Assembly: GCA_012974475.1 (NCBI GenBank)
Contig: JAAXQD010000137.1
Span: 1 to 25,740 of the forward strand
Origin: Desulfobacterales bacterium
GTDB lineage: Bacteria; Desulfobacterota; Desulfobacteria; Desulfobacterales; UBA11574
Length of the DNA stretch: 25,740 bases
Direction of reading: 5' to 3'
Shown here piece after piece: positions 1-7,697 of this stretch (positions are counted from its first letter, which is position 1; each line of letters starts with the position of its first letter). The translations under genes and the position numbers were made by a program. The notes under the pieces were generated by a model that searched no databases, was not told where the DNA came from, and saw only the letters and a list, made by a program, of their open reading frames with translations.

Positions 1-13
1 GTATAAGAGACAG
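1..13 (+). other. Sequencing-adapter remnant (Tn5/Nextera mosaic end)
   Basis: The first 13 bases, GTATAAGAGACAG, are identical to the 3' end of the 19-bp Tn5 mosaic end used in Nextera libraries. An exact match at the very first base is best explained by untrimmed adapter at a contig end, not by genomic sequence. The bases immediately after it should be treated with caution. Confidence 0.85.
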
Positions 14-351
14 GTATACACCGGTGCGTTGGCCTGGACAGAGAATCGTGAGCCGCAGGAATGTGACTTGGCTCGAGGCATAGAGCTGCGAGTGGAGCCG
101 GCGACGACGGGAGCGCTGCGCCGGCCCTGTTGGACGCCGCGCGCCGCACCCTCGCTGTGTCAAAAGCAAGCGGGGAGGTTGTTGAATAGTGAACCGCTGG
201 GTTCGCGATTCAACTATTCAACAACCTCCCCACCTCTCTGCGCAACGGGCGCCGCTCGCACCCCAGGGATTGCCGCTGCGGCGCGCAGGGGTGGGCACGC
301 TGGTTCTCGGCAATGTGAAGGAAATTTACCTGTCCAGCGAGCTGAAGGATT
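14..351. other. GC-rich non-coding segment, possible chimeric join or insertion
   Basis: This stretch is much richer in GC than the DNA that follows and contains no ORF that looks like a real protein. The plus-strand reading at 29-355 is rich in Arg, Pro and Ala and has no recognisable motif. Its right boundary, about 345-352, falls inside the reading frame of the TPR-like gene, which loses protein-like sequence there. It holds a perfect 19-bp inverted repeat. It could be a misassembled or chimeric contig tip, given the adapter at its left edge, or a small inserted repeat element. The sequence alone does not decide. Confidence 0.6.
172..231. repeat. Perfect 19-bp inverted repeat with nested hairpin
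   Basis: The left arm 172-190 (GGGGAGGTTGTTGAATAGT) and right arm 213-231 are exact reverse complements. The 22-bp spacer contains a further 5-bp stem, GAACC (191-195) with GGTTC (200-204) around a GCTG loop. The structure would fold into a long cruciform or RNA hairpin. No T-tract follows, so it is not a standard terminator. It could be a REP- or MITE-like element. Confidence 0.8.
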
Positions 352-771
352 GTGAGTGGCAAAAAGGCATTCCGCCAAATTGGCGATAATTTCTTTGACC
401 GGATAATCGTGGTCAAATAGTTTTGTATATTCTTCAACAGCCTCTTTATAAAGTCCCAATTCCTTTAGCGATAAGGCACTGATAAGCGAAGCGTCAACGT
501 TATCATCGGAATCCCAGGTTTTTTTAAGGTAGGAAATGTCCTGCTCGGAGAGTGAAGGATCTTCTTTTTCAAGACGTCGGATACCTTCTTGCAGCAAGCC
601 AATTTTTTCGGTGATGTTTTTTTGGGTTTCCGGATCGATCTCTGGAAAAACAGCAAGAATGTCTTCGTATATGCCGAGTGATTCTGAAAACAGTTCTTGA
701 GATCTGTATGCCTCGGCTTCTCTTATTTTCAGATCGATATCTATTTTATCATTCTCATGGACATCGCTCAT
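352..771 (-). CDS. TPR-like protein, 3' end lost (partial)
   Basis: A Shine-Dalgarno GGAGGT lies 9 nt before the ATG at 771. About 140 residues read as a genuine soluble, acidic, helical protein. Two stretches resemble TPR helices: around residues 14-42 (AYRSQELFSESLGIYEDIL) and around 97-120 (ISALSLKELGLYKEAVEEY). After residue 140 the frame enters the GC-rich segment and continues as Arg/Pro/Ala-rich nonsense to a stop at 214, so the true C-terminus is missing. The gene lies 240 bp downstream of the MglA-like GTPase on the same strand and may share its transcript. TPR proteins often act as scaffolds, but no specific role can be assigned. Confidence 0.6.
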
Positions 772-1011
772 TTGTCAAAAACCTCCGGTCGCTCCCATTG
801 ATCCGGCGTTTACACGAATGGTTGGCCAGTTACTCCATAGTTGAGTGAAGCTTTATTCGGGTGTAACCAGTAGCCAGTAATCAGTTTGTGATGGAACAAT
901 ATACGATTTTATTTTTATTAAGCGATATGATTTTCTTAACGATCAACACAGAATCTATTCGCTGAACACTCGTTACTTGTTGCTCTCAATTGAGTTTTCA
1001 CTCAAATGACG

Positions 1012-1614
1012 TCACAGTTTATTCTGTAATGAGGCCACGGTCAAAGATATTATTTTTTTGACGGTTTCAATGACCTTGGACCCCTTGATGGCACTTGCTT
1101 CAAAAGACGGCGCCTTTAATTCACTGTTCAGGTCTTTTTCCAATGTTTCATATGACAAAATCGGGATGTTCTGGTCAGCCAAATCCCTTTTATTATATTG
1201 AAAGACAAGAGGTATCTTGAAAATGTCTTTATCAAAGATGGTCAGATTTTCTTTTAGATCCTGGAAGGAGGCGATATTCAAATTTTGTCTTAGGACCATG
1301 GAGTCTGCCACAAAAACAATACCATCCGCGCCTCTTAATACCAATTTCTTGGTTGTGGCGTACTTGATCTGCCCGGGAATGGTATAAAGCTGCACCTTGA
1401 TGTTGTATCCTTTGACTGTACCGATGTCTAGCGGCAGGGAGTCATAAAAAAGCGTACGGTCACCATGTGTCTTTATTGATGCCAACTCCCCTTTGATGCG
1501 CTTTTTGAATTTTTTATAAATATATTCCAAGTTGCTTGTTTTTCCAGCACGCCCCGGACCATAATAGACTAATTTTACTTCAACCTCCTTTTTATCCGAA
1601 TTTATCAACGCCAA
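1012..1614 (-). CDS. MglA-like small Ras-superfamily GTPase
   Basis: This 200-aa protein belongs to the bacterial MglA group of small GTPases, cytoplasmic switches that control polarity, motility or type IV pilus placement. Visible motifs are the P-loop GPGRAGKT (residues 19-26), a switch-I Thr54 followed by PLDIG, the switch-II TIPGQ (78-82, the MglA form of the usual DTAGQ), NKRD (141-144) for guanine recognition, and SAIKG (174-178). The start is TTG at 1614, 8 nt after GAGAGG, and gives the N-terminus MALIN typical of the family. No MglB/Roadblock GAP partner is in the window; the downstream neighbour is the truncated TPR-like gene. The family call is strong, the process it controls here is unknown. 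Confidence 0.9.
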   Translation of the reverse strand: MALINSDKKEVEVKLVYYGPGRAGKTSNLEYIYKKFKKRIKGELASIKTHGDRTLFYDSLPLDIGTVKGYNIKVQLYTIPGQIKYATTKKLVLRGADGIVFVADSMVLRQNLNIASFQDLKENLTIFDKDIFKIPLVFQYNKRDLADQNIPILSYETLEKDLNSELKAPSFEASAIKGSKVIETVKKIISLTVASLQNKL

Positions 1615-1846
1615 AACAGTTTCCTCTCTATATTCATGAAATCTTGAGGGGGAAATTCATCCCGCTTTAGGTTTTAAGCCTCAAGTGTCAGTAACTTATC
1701 ATTTCCATTATATTTTATCAATAAAATAATAACCCGAACCCGCCGCTTCAATGTACCTGTAATAAGCTCATTTCATCGAACTGTCAATTTAAACCTTACC
1801 CCCAAACGCTTCGAATCTATACATTTCCTATACAATAATATTTACA

Positions 1847-1874
1847 TTGACATTTACATTTGCTGTGTTAAAGT
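1847..1874 (+). promoter_or_regulatory. Predicted sigma70-type promoter of the lexA cassette
   Basis: A perfect -35 box TTGACA (1847-1852) is followed after 16 bp by TAAAGT (1869-1874), a fair -10 box. Transcription would start near 1881, just before the dyads at 1891-1933, an arrangement that fits repression of the cassette by its own LexA. This is prediction from sequence only. Confidence 0.5.
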
Positions 1875-1890
1875 AGGGCTCATTGTGCGT

Positions 1891-1933
1891 CTCCCGCTAT
1901 GTAGCAGGAGAACGATGGAACACGGGGTTGTTC
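1891..1933. promoter_or_regulatory. Candidate LexA operator cluster
   Basis: Two overlapping symmetry signals lie here. Positions 1891-1910 form a near-palindrome with arms CTCCCGCTA and TAGCAGGAG (8 of 9 complementary) around a 2-bp centre. GAAC occurs at 1910-1913 and again at 1918-1921, and GTTC at 1930-1933 is inverted relative to both. Known LexA operators differ between phyla (for example GAAC-N4-GTTC in Firmicutes and GTTC-N7-GTTC in Alphaproteobacteria); none of these is matched exactly, so operator identity is inferred from position and symmetry. Confidence 0.4.
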
Positions 1934-1999
1934 TGATATTCTTTTTGACAGAGAATTTAAAATAGAAATTTCAAGATGTTAAATTAGGAGACTTCTTCT

Positions 2000-2686
2000 A
2001 TGCAAACTGAACTCACTCCAAAACAGCGACGATTTCTTAGCTACCTGAATCATGAGATTGCCAGAATCGGGAGAGCGCCCAGTTTGCGGCAGGCGGCTGC
2101 TGAAATGGGCGTGAGCCATGCGGCGATATCTCAGCTTATAAAAGTGCTCGAGAAAAAAGGAATTCTTAAACGCGACGGCCGTTATAGCCGTACGATCCAC
2201 CTGCTGAATCGCACCCGAGAGACGGCAGGCATCATGCGCTGGCGGGAGGTGCCGATCGTGGGGGATATTGCCGCTGGATTGCCATTATACGCACAGCAGG
2301 AATGGGGGGGCAGCCTTGTTGTTGATTCAGCCATATACCGCGGTCCAAACCTGTTTGCGCTTAAGGTAAAGGGTGATTCGATGAAAGATGCTGCTATTCT
2401 GGATGGGGATATAGTTATTTGTGAGCCGCGCCAGTTTGCCGAAAACGGCGAGATCGTTGTTGTGCTGATCCATCAGGAAGAAGCAACGGTCAAGCGTTTT
2501 TTTCGAAGGGGAAAACAGATTGAGCTGCGCCCTGAAAACCCTCTTTACAAACCGGCCAATTACAATTTTGACCAGATTTTGATCCAAGGCAAGGTTGTCG
2601 GTGTCCACAGAGGGCCGGAGGTGGTTGAATCGACCCGAAGCGATGGCCTGATCCGGAGAATCCCCGAAGAATGTCAGGATTATTGA
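2000..2686 (+). CDS. lexA: LexA repressor (SOS regulator, cassette-linked)
   Basis: This 228-aa SOS repressor binds operators as a dimer and self-cleaves when RecA filaments form. The N-terminal winged helix-turn-helix spans about residues 1-65, with the HTH around 27-51. The C-terminal S24 peptidase domain starts near 84. The Ala92-Gly93 cleavage site sits in DIAAGLPL, the catalytic Ser127 in KGDSMKD and the Lys165 in ATVKRFF, so all self-cleavage elements are present. The C-terminus runs past GKVVGVHR with a roughly 24-residue tail. The start ATG is 8 nt after AGGAGA. It is 27 bp upstream of the imuB-like gene and leads a lexA-imuB-dnaE2 operon, so it probably controls that mutagenesis cassette. 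Whether it is the only LexA in the cell cannot be seen here. Confidence 0.95.
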   Translation: MQTELTPKQRRFLSYLNHEIARIGRAPSLRQAAAEMGVSHAAISQLIKVLEKKGILKRDGRYSRTIHLLNRTRETAGIMRWREVPIVGDIAAGLPLYAQQEWGGSLVVDSAIYRGPNLFALKVKGDSMKDAAILDGDIVICEPRQFAENGEIVVVLIHQEEATVKRFFRRGKQIELRPENPLYKPANYNFDQILIQGKVVGVHRGPEVVESTRSDGLIRRIPEECQDY

Positions 2687-2713
2687 GGGAACGGGGCTTG
2701 ACGGTGGTCTGAG

Positions 2714-3889
2714 ATGCGTGAACGTTCAATCATCCATATCAATGTGGTCGATTTTGCTGTGGCTGTGGAGCGATCTTTGGATAGCCGTTTGAGAGAGCGT
2801 CCGGTGATCATCGCCCATGATGCTTCCACACGATCGACCGTGTATGACATGAGTGAAGAATCGTATCAAAATGGTGTCCGTAAAGGAATGGCCCTGGGAC
2901 GGGCACTTTGCTGCTGCCGGGATGCTGTTGTGCTGCCGCCGCATCCGGACCGTTATGAGCGGGCAATGCGTCAGCTTTTGAAACACGTGTTGCCTTATTC
3001 GCCATTGATCGAAATGACCGATCACAATGGACATCTATTCATAGATATCACCGGGACGGGGAGGCTGTTCGGCCCGGCACCTGACGTGGCATGGCGCATC
3101 AGAAAGATGGTACGGGCCGATATGGGGTTTGATCCGGTCTGGTCGGTTGCTCCCAATAAGCTGGTGGCCAAGGTGGCAACGCGCATGGTCAAACCGGACG
3201 GTGAATATATCGTCGGGGCCGGCGAAGAAGGAAATTTTATGAAACCCTTACCGATTTACTTTGTTCCCGGTATCGAAAGGGACGACCTGAAGTGTTTTCG
3301 GGAATTCAACCTGACCCGTGTCGGTCATGTGATGAATCTGTCGAAGACACAACTGAATGTTATGTTCGGCCATCGTGGTCGAAGCCTGTATGATGCTGTA
3401 CGGGGCATTGACCCGTCGCCGGTTTTATCTGTTGATCAGAAGCAGCCGGTGGTAAGTTCCGAGTATGAATTTGGAAACGATACCAACAATGTTGCAGTGG
3501 TGAAGGGTGCATTATATCAACTCGTTGAAAAAGTCGCCATGGACCTGCGAAATCGAAGGATGACCACAAGACGAATCAGAATTTTCCTCGACTATTCCGA
3601 CGGCAGGCGGATTGCCCGCCAGGCGGTCGCCCATCCGGCCACTGCCAATGACTTTCGCTTATTTCCCGTTGCAAAAGAAGCCCTTGAAAGGGCATGGACA
3701 CGCCGCGTCCGCATCCGACATCTGCGTTTGATTTGTGATCGTCTGACCTACCCCCCGGCACAAATTGAGCTTTTTGCCGAATGCGAACAAAAAAAAAGAA
3801 AAAGTGACAACCTGATTTTCGCTTTCGATTCGATCCGCCGTCGTTACGGATTCAATGCTATTTGTGTGGGACGAACCCTATACCGATGA
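2714..3889 (+). CDS. imuB: ImuB-like Y-family polymerase homologue, catalytically inactive
   Basis: This 391-aa protein has the Y-family (DinB/UmuC) fold, but its active site is gone. The motif equivalent to E. coli DinB HVDMD reads HINVVD, putting Asn10 in place of Asp8. The SIDEAYLDVT motif reads HNGHLFIDIT (104-113), putting Gly106 and His107 in place of Asp103 and Glu104. This loss, and the following TGTGRLFG, match ImuB, the non-catalytic adaptor of the ImuA-ImuB-DnaE2 mutasome. Residues 350-354 (QIELF) fit the sliding-clamp-binding consensus QLxLF, and a UmuC-like tail FDSIRRRYG follows. It is 391 aa, somewhat shorter than typical ImuB. It overlaps dnaE2 by ATGA, implying coupled translation. 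A plain DinB label would be misleading because of the missing carboxylates. Confidence 0.85.
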   Translation: MRERSIIHINVVDFAVAVERSLDSRLRERPVIIAHDASTRSTVYDMSEESYQNGVRKGMALGRALCCCRDAVVLPPHPDRYERAMRQLLKHVLPYSPLIEMTDHNGHLFIDITGTGRLFGPAPDVAWRIRKMVRADMGFDPVWSVAPNKLVAKVATRMVKPDGEYIVGAGEEGNFMKPLPIYFVPGIERDDLKCFREFNLTRVGHVMNLSKTQLNVMFGHRGRSLYDAVRGIDPSPVLSVDQKQPVVSSEYEFGNDTNNVAVVKGALYQLVEKVAMDLRNRRMTTRRIRIFLDYSDGRRIARQAVAHPATANDFRLFPVAKEALERAWTRRVRIRHLRLICDRLTYPPAQIELFAECEQKKRKSDNLIFAFDSIRRRYGFNAICVGRTLYR

Positions 3890-6888
3890 TTCCGTTGAGC
3901 GTTCGTTCATATTATTCATTGATGTGGGGCACGTGCTCGCCGGAAAGAATCTGTGCGGGTGCAAAGCAGCGTGGTTATGACCGCATCGCCCTTACGGATA
4001 CCGACAATCTTTACGGTCTCTGGCCTTTTTTAAAGAGTTGCGAGCGTGCAAAGATTAAGCCCATCGTCGGTGCAGAGCTGACAGATCCCGCATGCGGATA
4101 CCGGGCCGTCTGTCTCGTGGAGAACGGTCAGGGCTATCGTAATCTTTGTCGTCTGATTACGCGTCGTCACACAGATGAAATGTTTGATCTGAAATCTGCC
4201 GTCCCCGTTCATGCCAAAGGGCTGGTTGTTATCACGCAAACACCTGAGCTTTTATTCGACTGGCATGAGGCCCAAGTAACCGTCGCGGCGGAAGTGCCCG
4301 CCAAGCCCAAGGGAACCGTCGTTAGATTCCGGAAGATGCTCCAAGACCTGGGGGTGCCGATTGTCGCCACGCCCGGGAGTTTTTTCCTCGATCCCGATGA
4401 TGTAAAGGTTCACCGGATGTTGCGTGCCATAGATCTGAACACGTCTCTTTCCCGATTAACCCCAAAAGATGTAGCCCCGTCCGATACATGGCTGGCGACG
4501 CCATCTGAATATGGCAAACGTTTTGCCATTTGGCCGGAGGCAATTCGAGCCACTGAAGCCATTGCAGAACGGGTGACATTTACCGGACCTTCCAGCGAAC
4601 TCATACTGCCTCCGTGGCGCGATACACGGGGAAAACGTCCCGACCAACTCCTTCGGAATGCCGCCTACAAAGGTGCACGAAGGCGCTATGGAAATGATCT
4701 GTCCGAAGTTGTTGTGGACCGACTGGAGTATGAACTGCGCATCATTGAGGAGATGGGGTTTTCATCGTATTTTCTTGTGGTTCAGGATATCGTGTCTCGT
4801 AGCCCCCGTATCTGTGGGCGGGGAAGCGGCGCTGCTTCGCTGGTTGCATACAGTCTGAAAATCACCAATGTCTGCCCCATAAAGCACAACCTGTATTTCG
4901 AACGTTTTCTGAACCCGGGCCGTTCGGATCCACCTGATATCGATATCGATTTTGCCTGGGATGAAAGGGACGAGGTTCTGCATTCCGTATTAAATCAGCA
5001 TGGCGGTCATGCCGCGCTGGTCTGCAATCATGTTGCTTTTCAGCCGCGTATGGCCATACGGGAGGTGGCCAAAGTCTTCGGACTTTCCGACCGTGAGATC
5101 GGTCGCGTAAGCAAACGGTTGCCATGGTTCTGGCGAGGGGAGCATACAGGGATCGATCTGTTGAAAAGGATTAAAGAACTCCCTGTGTTAAGCAATTTTG
5201 ATTTTCCTCAACCCTGGCCGGAGATTTTTCACATGGCTCGGCGCATCATCGGCGTTCCACGATACATCTCCGTTCATCCAGGCGGTATGGTTATCACCCC
5301 TGAGCCGATAGATCGTTATGTTCCTGTTGAACTTGCCCCCAAAGGGGTTCCGATTATCCAGTGGGGAAAAGACACCGCAGAAGACGGCGGCCTGGTTAAA
5401 ATCGATCTTCTCGGCAATCGCAGCCTGGGAGTTATTCGCGATGCCATTGCAAACCTTCGGGATAACGGCATGAAATTTGACGAGCGGTCCTGGGAACCGG
5501 AAGACGATGCCGCCACACAGGCGACTGTGGCCAAGGGGAATACCATGGGCTGTTTTTACATTGAGAGTCCGGCCATGCGCCTGCTGCAAAAGAAAACAAA
5601 GGTGGGCGATTTTGAACATCTGGTCATTCACAGCAGCATTATCCGTCCGGCGGCCAATGAATTTATTCGCGAATACGTTCGCCGTCTTCATGGTGGTGAA
5701 TGGGAACCGATTCATCCTTTGCTTGTAGATGTGCTCGATGAAACCTATGGAATCATGGTTTACCAGGAAGATGTTTCCAGGACCGCTGTGGCATTGGCCG
5801 GATTTTCACATGCTGATGCCGACGGACTTCGTAAAATTATGTCCAAAAAAGATAAGACCCGCAAATTGGACGATTATAAAGCGCACTTCACAGACGGCGC
5901 ACGGGCAAGGGGTGTTCGCAACGACCAGATTGAGGCCGTTTGGGACATGATGATGAGTTTCAGCGGCTATTCTTTTTGCAAACCCCACAGCGCTAGCTAT
6001 GCCCGTGTCTCTTTTCAGACAGCCTATTTAAAAACCCATTATCCGGCAGAGTTTATGGCAGCGGTCATCAGCAATCAAGGCGGTTTTTACAGTACTTTCG
6101 CTTACGTATCGGAAGCACGGCGCATGGGATTGGAAATCCTGCCGCCTGATGTGAACCAAAGCGATCTCCGCTGGAAGGGCAGATCCGGCGCTCTGCGTGT
6201 GGGCCTGTTGTCCATCAAGCATATGGACACAGACACACACAGACGCATTGTTGCCGGACGTATGGAAAAACCTTACAACGACATCGTCGATTTTCTTGAA
6301 CGAGTACAGGCAAAGGAGCATGAAGCACGTTCATTGATTCACGCAGGCGCTTTTGATTCGCTTTGTCCAAAGGAAAATCGTACGTTGATGCTGTGGGAAC
6401 TGATCTGCTGGCAAAAATCCAGACTAACCCGATTAAACAGATCAGGTGCAAGAGATTTGTTCAGCAAGAGAATAGATGTCCTTAAGCCGTCATTTCCTCC
6501 AGAGAATGAGCGAGATCGCCTGCAGCGGGAATTCGCAGCCCTGGGTTTTTTGTGCCATCGACATCCAATGGCTTTGTACACGGACCCTTTAAAAAAACTC
6601 CGGATTGTCAAGGCCAAGGAACTGCCTAATTTCGTAAGTCGTCATGTACGCGTTGCCGGCATCTTGATTACCGGAAAGGTCGTGCATACCAAACACGGCG
6701 AACCCATGGAGTTCGTCACTTTTGAAGACGACACCGGCCTGATTGAAACGACCTTTTTCCCCAAAGCCTACCGTCGCTTCTGCTCCATTATAGATGGAAA
6801 CCGCCCTTTCATACTCTGTGGGAAGGTAGAAGAAGACTTCGGAGCTGTAACCATGACGGTGAACCGGGTGGAACGCGTAAAGGATTAA
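3886..6888 (+). CDS. dnaE2: Error-prone DNA polymerase III alpha subunit, DnaE2/ImuC type
   Basis: This C-family polymerase of 1000 aa is predicted to carry out translesion synthesis with the upstream ImuB-like protein. Polymerase residues are intact: PDIDIDF (350-356) and KIDLLGNRS with Asp507. An OB-fold lies at about residues 919-995 (VRVAGILITGKVV onward). It lacks the longer C-terminal tau-binding region of replicative DnaE (E. coli 1160 aa). The N-terminal PHP domain is eroded: the usual HxHS reads SVRS (5-8) and the TDHD motif reads TDTD, so metal binding is probably lost. I chose the ATG at 3886, which overlaps the imuB stop (ATGA), over an in-frame ATG at 3862 inside imuB. DnaE1 would be the alternative, but the operon and length favour DnaE2. 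Confidence 0.93.
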   Translation: MIPLSVRSYYSLMWGTCSPERICAGAKQRGYDRIALTDTDNLYGLWPFLKSCERAKIKPIVGAELTDPACGYRAVCLVENGQGYRNLCRLITRRHTDEMFDLKSAVPVHAKGLVVITQTPELLFDWHEAQVTVAAEVPAKPKGTVVRFRKMLQDLGVPIVATPGSFFLDPDDVKVHRMLRAIDLNTSLSRLTPKDVAPSDTWLATPSEYGKRFAIWPEAIRATEAIAERVTFTGPSSELILPPWRDTRGKRPDQLLRNAAYKGARRRYGNDLSEVVVDRLEYELRIIEEMGFSSYFLVVQDIVSRSPRICGRGSGAASLVAYSLKITNVCPIKHNLYFERFLNPGRSDPPDIDIDFAWDERDEVLHSVLNQHGGHAALVCNHVAFQPRMAIREVAKVFGLSDREIGRVSKRLPWFWRGEHTGIDLLKRIKELPVLSNFDFPQPWPEIFHMARRIIGVPRYISVHPGGMVITPEPIDRYVPVELAPKGVPIIQWGKDTAEDGGLVKIDLLGNRSLGVIRDAIANLRDNGMKFDERSWEPEDDAATQATVAKGNTMGCFYIESPAMRLLQKKTKVGDFEHLVIHSSIIRPAANEFIREYVRRLHGGEWEPIHPLLVDVLDETYGIMVYQEDVSRTAVALAGFSHADADGLRKIMSKKDKTRKLDDYKAHFTDGARARGVRNDQIEAVWDMMMSFSGYSFCKPHSASYARVSFQTAYLKTHYPAEFMAAVISNQGGFYSTFAYVSEARRMGLEILPPDVNQSDLRWKGRSGALRVGLLSIKHMDTDTHRRIVAGRMEKPYNDIVDFLERVQAKEHEARSLIHAGAFDSLCPKENRTLMLWELICWQKSRLTRLNRSGARDLFSKRIDVLKPSFPPENERDRLQREFAALGFLCHRHPMALYTDPLKKLRIVKAKELPNFVSRHVRVAGILITGKVVHTKHGEPMEFVTFEDDTGLIETTFFPKAYRRFCSIIDGNRPFILCGKVEEDFGAVTMTVNRVERVKD

Positions 6889-6913
6889 CTCGGGAAGCTT
6901 CTAAATATCCACC

Positions 6914-6942
6914 TTGACACACAAAACTCATTTTGCCATACT
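6914..6942 (+). promoter_or_regulatory. Predicted promoter of the phosphate transport pair
   Basis: TTGACA (6914-6919) and CATACT (6937-6942) are separated by 17 bp, downstream of the dnaE2 stop and upstream of the DUF47 gene. This would make the phosphate genes a transcription unit separate from the SOS cassette. Confidence 0.5.
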
Positions 6943-7043
6943 TTATGACCTCAAGGGCAAATACGTAATTATTTAATCTTGAAAAACCGGGATCTCTGGC
7001 CCAGGATTTTCTACTCATTTGAATTTTGAAGAAGGTGTCCGCC

Positions 7044-7697
7044 GTGTTAAAGTATCTTTTTAAAAAAGAATCTCAGGTTGAAACGCTGCTTTATGAATAT
7101 CTCGAAGCCTTCAAGATGACCCAGGAAAATTTTGTCAATGCCCTTAATTCCTGTCTTCTCAACGGTTATTTGTGCAAGAATTTTGACTTTCATATCCGGC
7201 AGACACATAAATACGAATCCAAAGCTGACGACATTCGAGAAGAAATCAACAACCTCATGTATGGCAAAGCGCTAATTCCGGAGTCCCGCGGCGATGTCAT
7301 GGAGCTTCTGGAGGCCATTGACAGCATCCCGCATATCTTTGAGCAAACCCTTTACATGATTCAACTCCAAAAAATAATTACCCCGGAATTCATGATCGAC
7401 GATCTGCGCGAACTGGTTCGTATCAGCCTGGAATGCTGCGATCTGATGCTACAACAGGTTGTTGCCCTGTTAGAAAAGCAGACCGACATCCGGAGTCTGA
7501 TGCGCAAGATCGACACCAACGAAAGCCATTGCGACCACTATGAAAGGAAGATAAAAACCAAAATTTTTAACTCCGATATCGATCCCTTTGAAAGACTTCA
7601 ACTCAAGGAACTGGTAGAAGAAATCGGTCATATTTCGGACAAGGCCGACCGGGTTTCCAAATTGATCAATATTTTCAGTTTGAAAAGGCGCGTTTAA
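7044..7697 (+). CDS. DUF47/PhoU-like accessory protein of PiT phosphate transporter
   Basis: This all-helical 217-aa protein of the DUF47 (TIGR00153, PhoU-like) family is usually encoded next to PiT phosphate permeases and thought to modulate them. Recognisable features are the early KYLFKK, the repeated acidic helices with E/D-x3-D spacing typical of PhoU-like metal-binding bundles (HKYESKADDIREEI; ELVEEIGHISDKADR), and a family-typical length. The start is uncertain. A TTG at 7026 would add six residues, but AAGGTG at 7032-7037 sits 6 nt before GTG 7044, which I prefer. Its TAA overlaps the ATG of the permease by one base (TAATG), so the two are translationally coupled. Confidence 0.88.
   Translation: MLKYLFKKESQVETLLYEYLEAFKMTQENFVNALNSCLLNGYLCKNFDFHIRQTHKYESKADDIREEINNLMYGKALIPESRGDVMELLEAIDSIPHIFEQTLYMIQLQKIITPEFMIDDLRELVRISLECCDLMLQQVVALLEKQTDIRSLMRKIDTNESHCDHYERKIKTKIFNSDIDPFERLQLKELVEEIGHISDKADRVSKLINIFSLKRRV

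Larger units (their letters stand above)
1615..1999. other. Divergent intergenic region between mglA-like and lexA genes
   Basis: This 385-bp AT-rich region separates divergently transcribed genes. It contains no convincing ORF. The half next to lexA holds a predicted promoter, a 9-bp direct repeat ATTTACATT (1840-1848 and 1852-1860), a 20-bp near-palindrome and spaced GAAC/GTTC elements, annotated separately. I see no clear promoter for the minus-strand gene in the other half. Confidence 0.7.

Noticed and set aside
29..355. Open reading frame of 108 codons on the plus strand at the left end
   Set aside because: Arg/Pro/Ala-rich with no motif, lies in the GC-rich block across the inverted repeat and has no Shine-Dalgarno; a product of high GC.
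985..1010. Hairpin TTGAGT-N4-ACTCAA after the mglA-like stop as a terminator
   Set aside because: Only a 6-bp AT-rich stem with no T-tract on the minus strand; insufficient to call.
2714..3889. Annotation as active DNA polymerase IV (DinB)
   Set aside because: The three metal-binding carboxylates are replaced; ImuB-like assignment fits the sequence and operon better.
5188..5715. 175-codon minus-strand frame inside dnaE2
   Set aside because: Antisense shadow of a well-supported polymerase gene, with no domain or ribosome-binding site.
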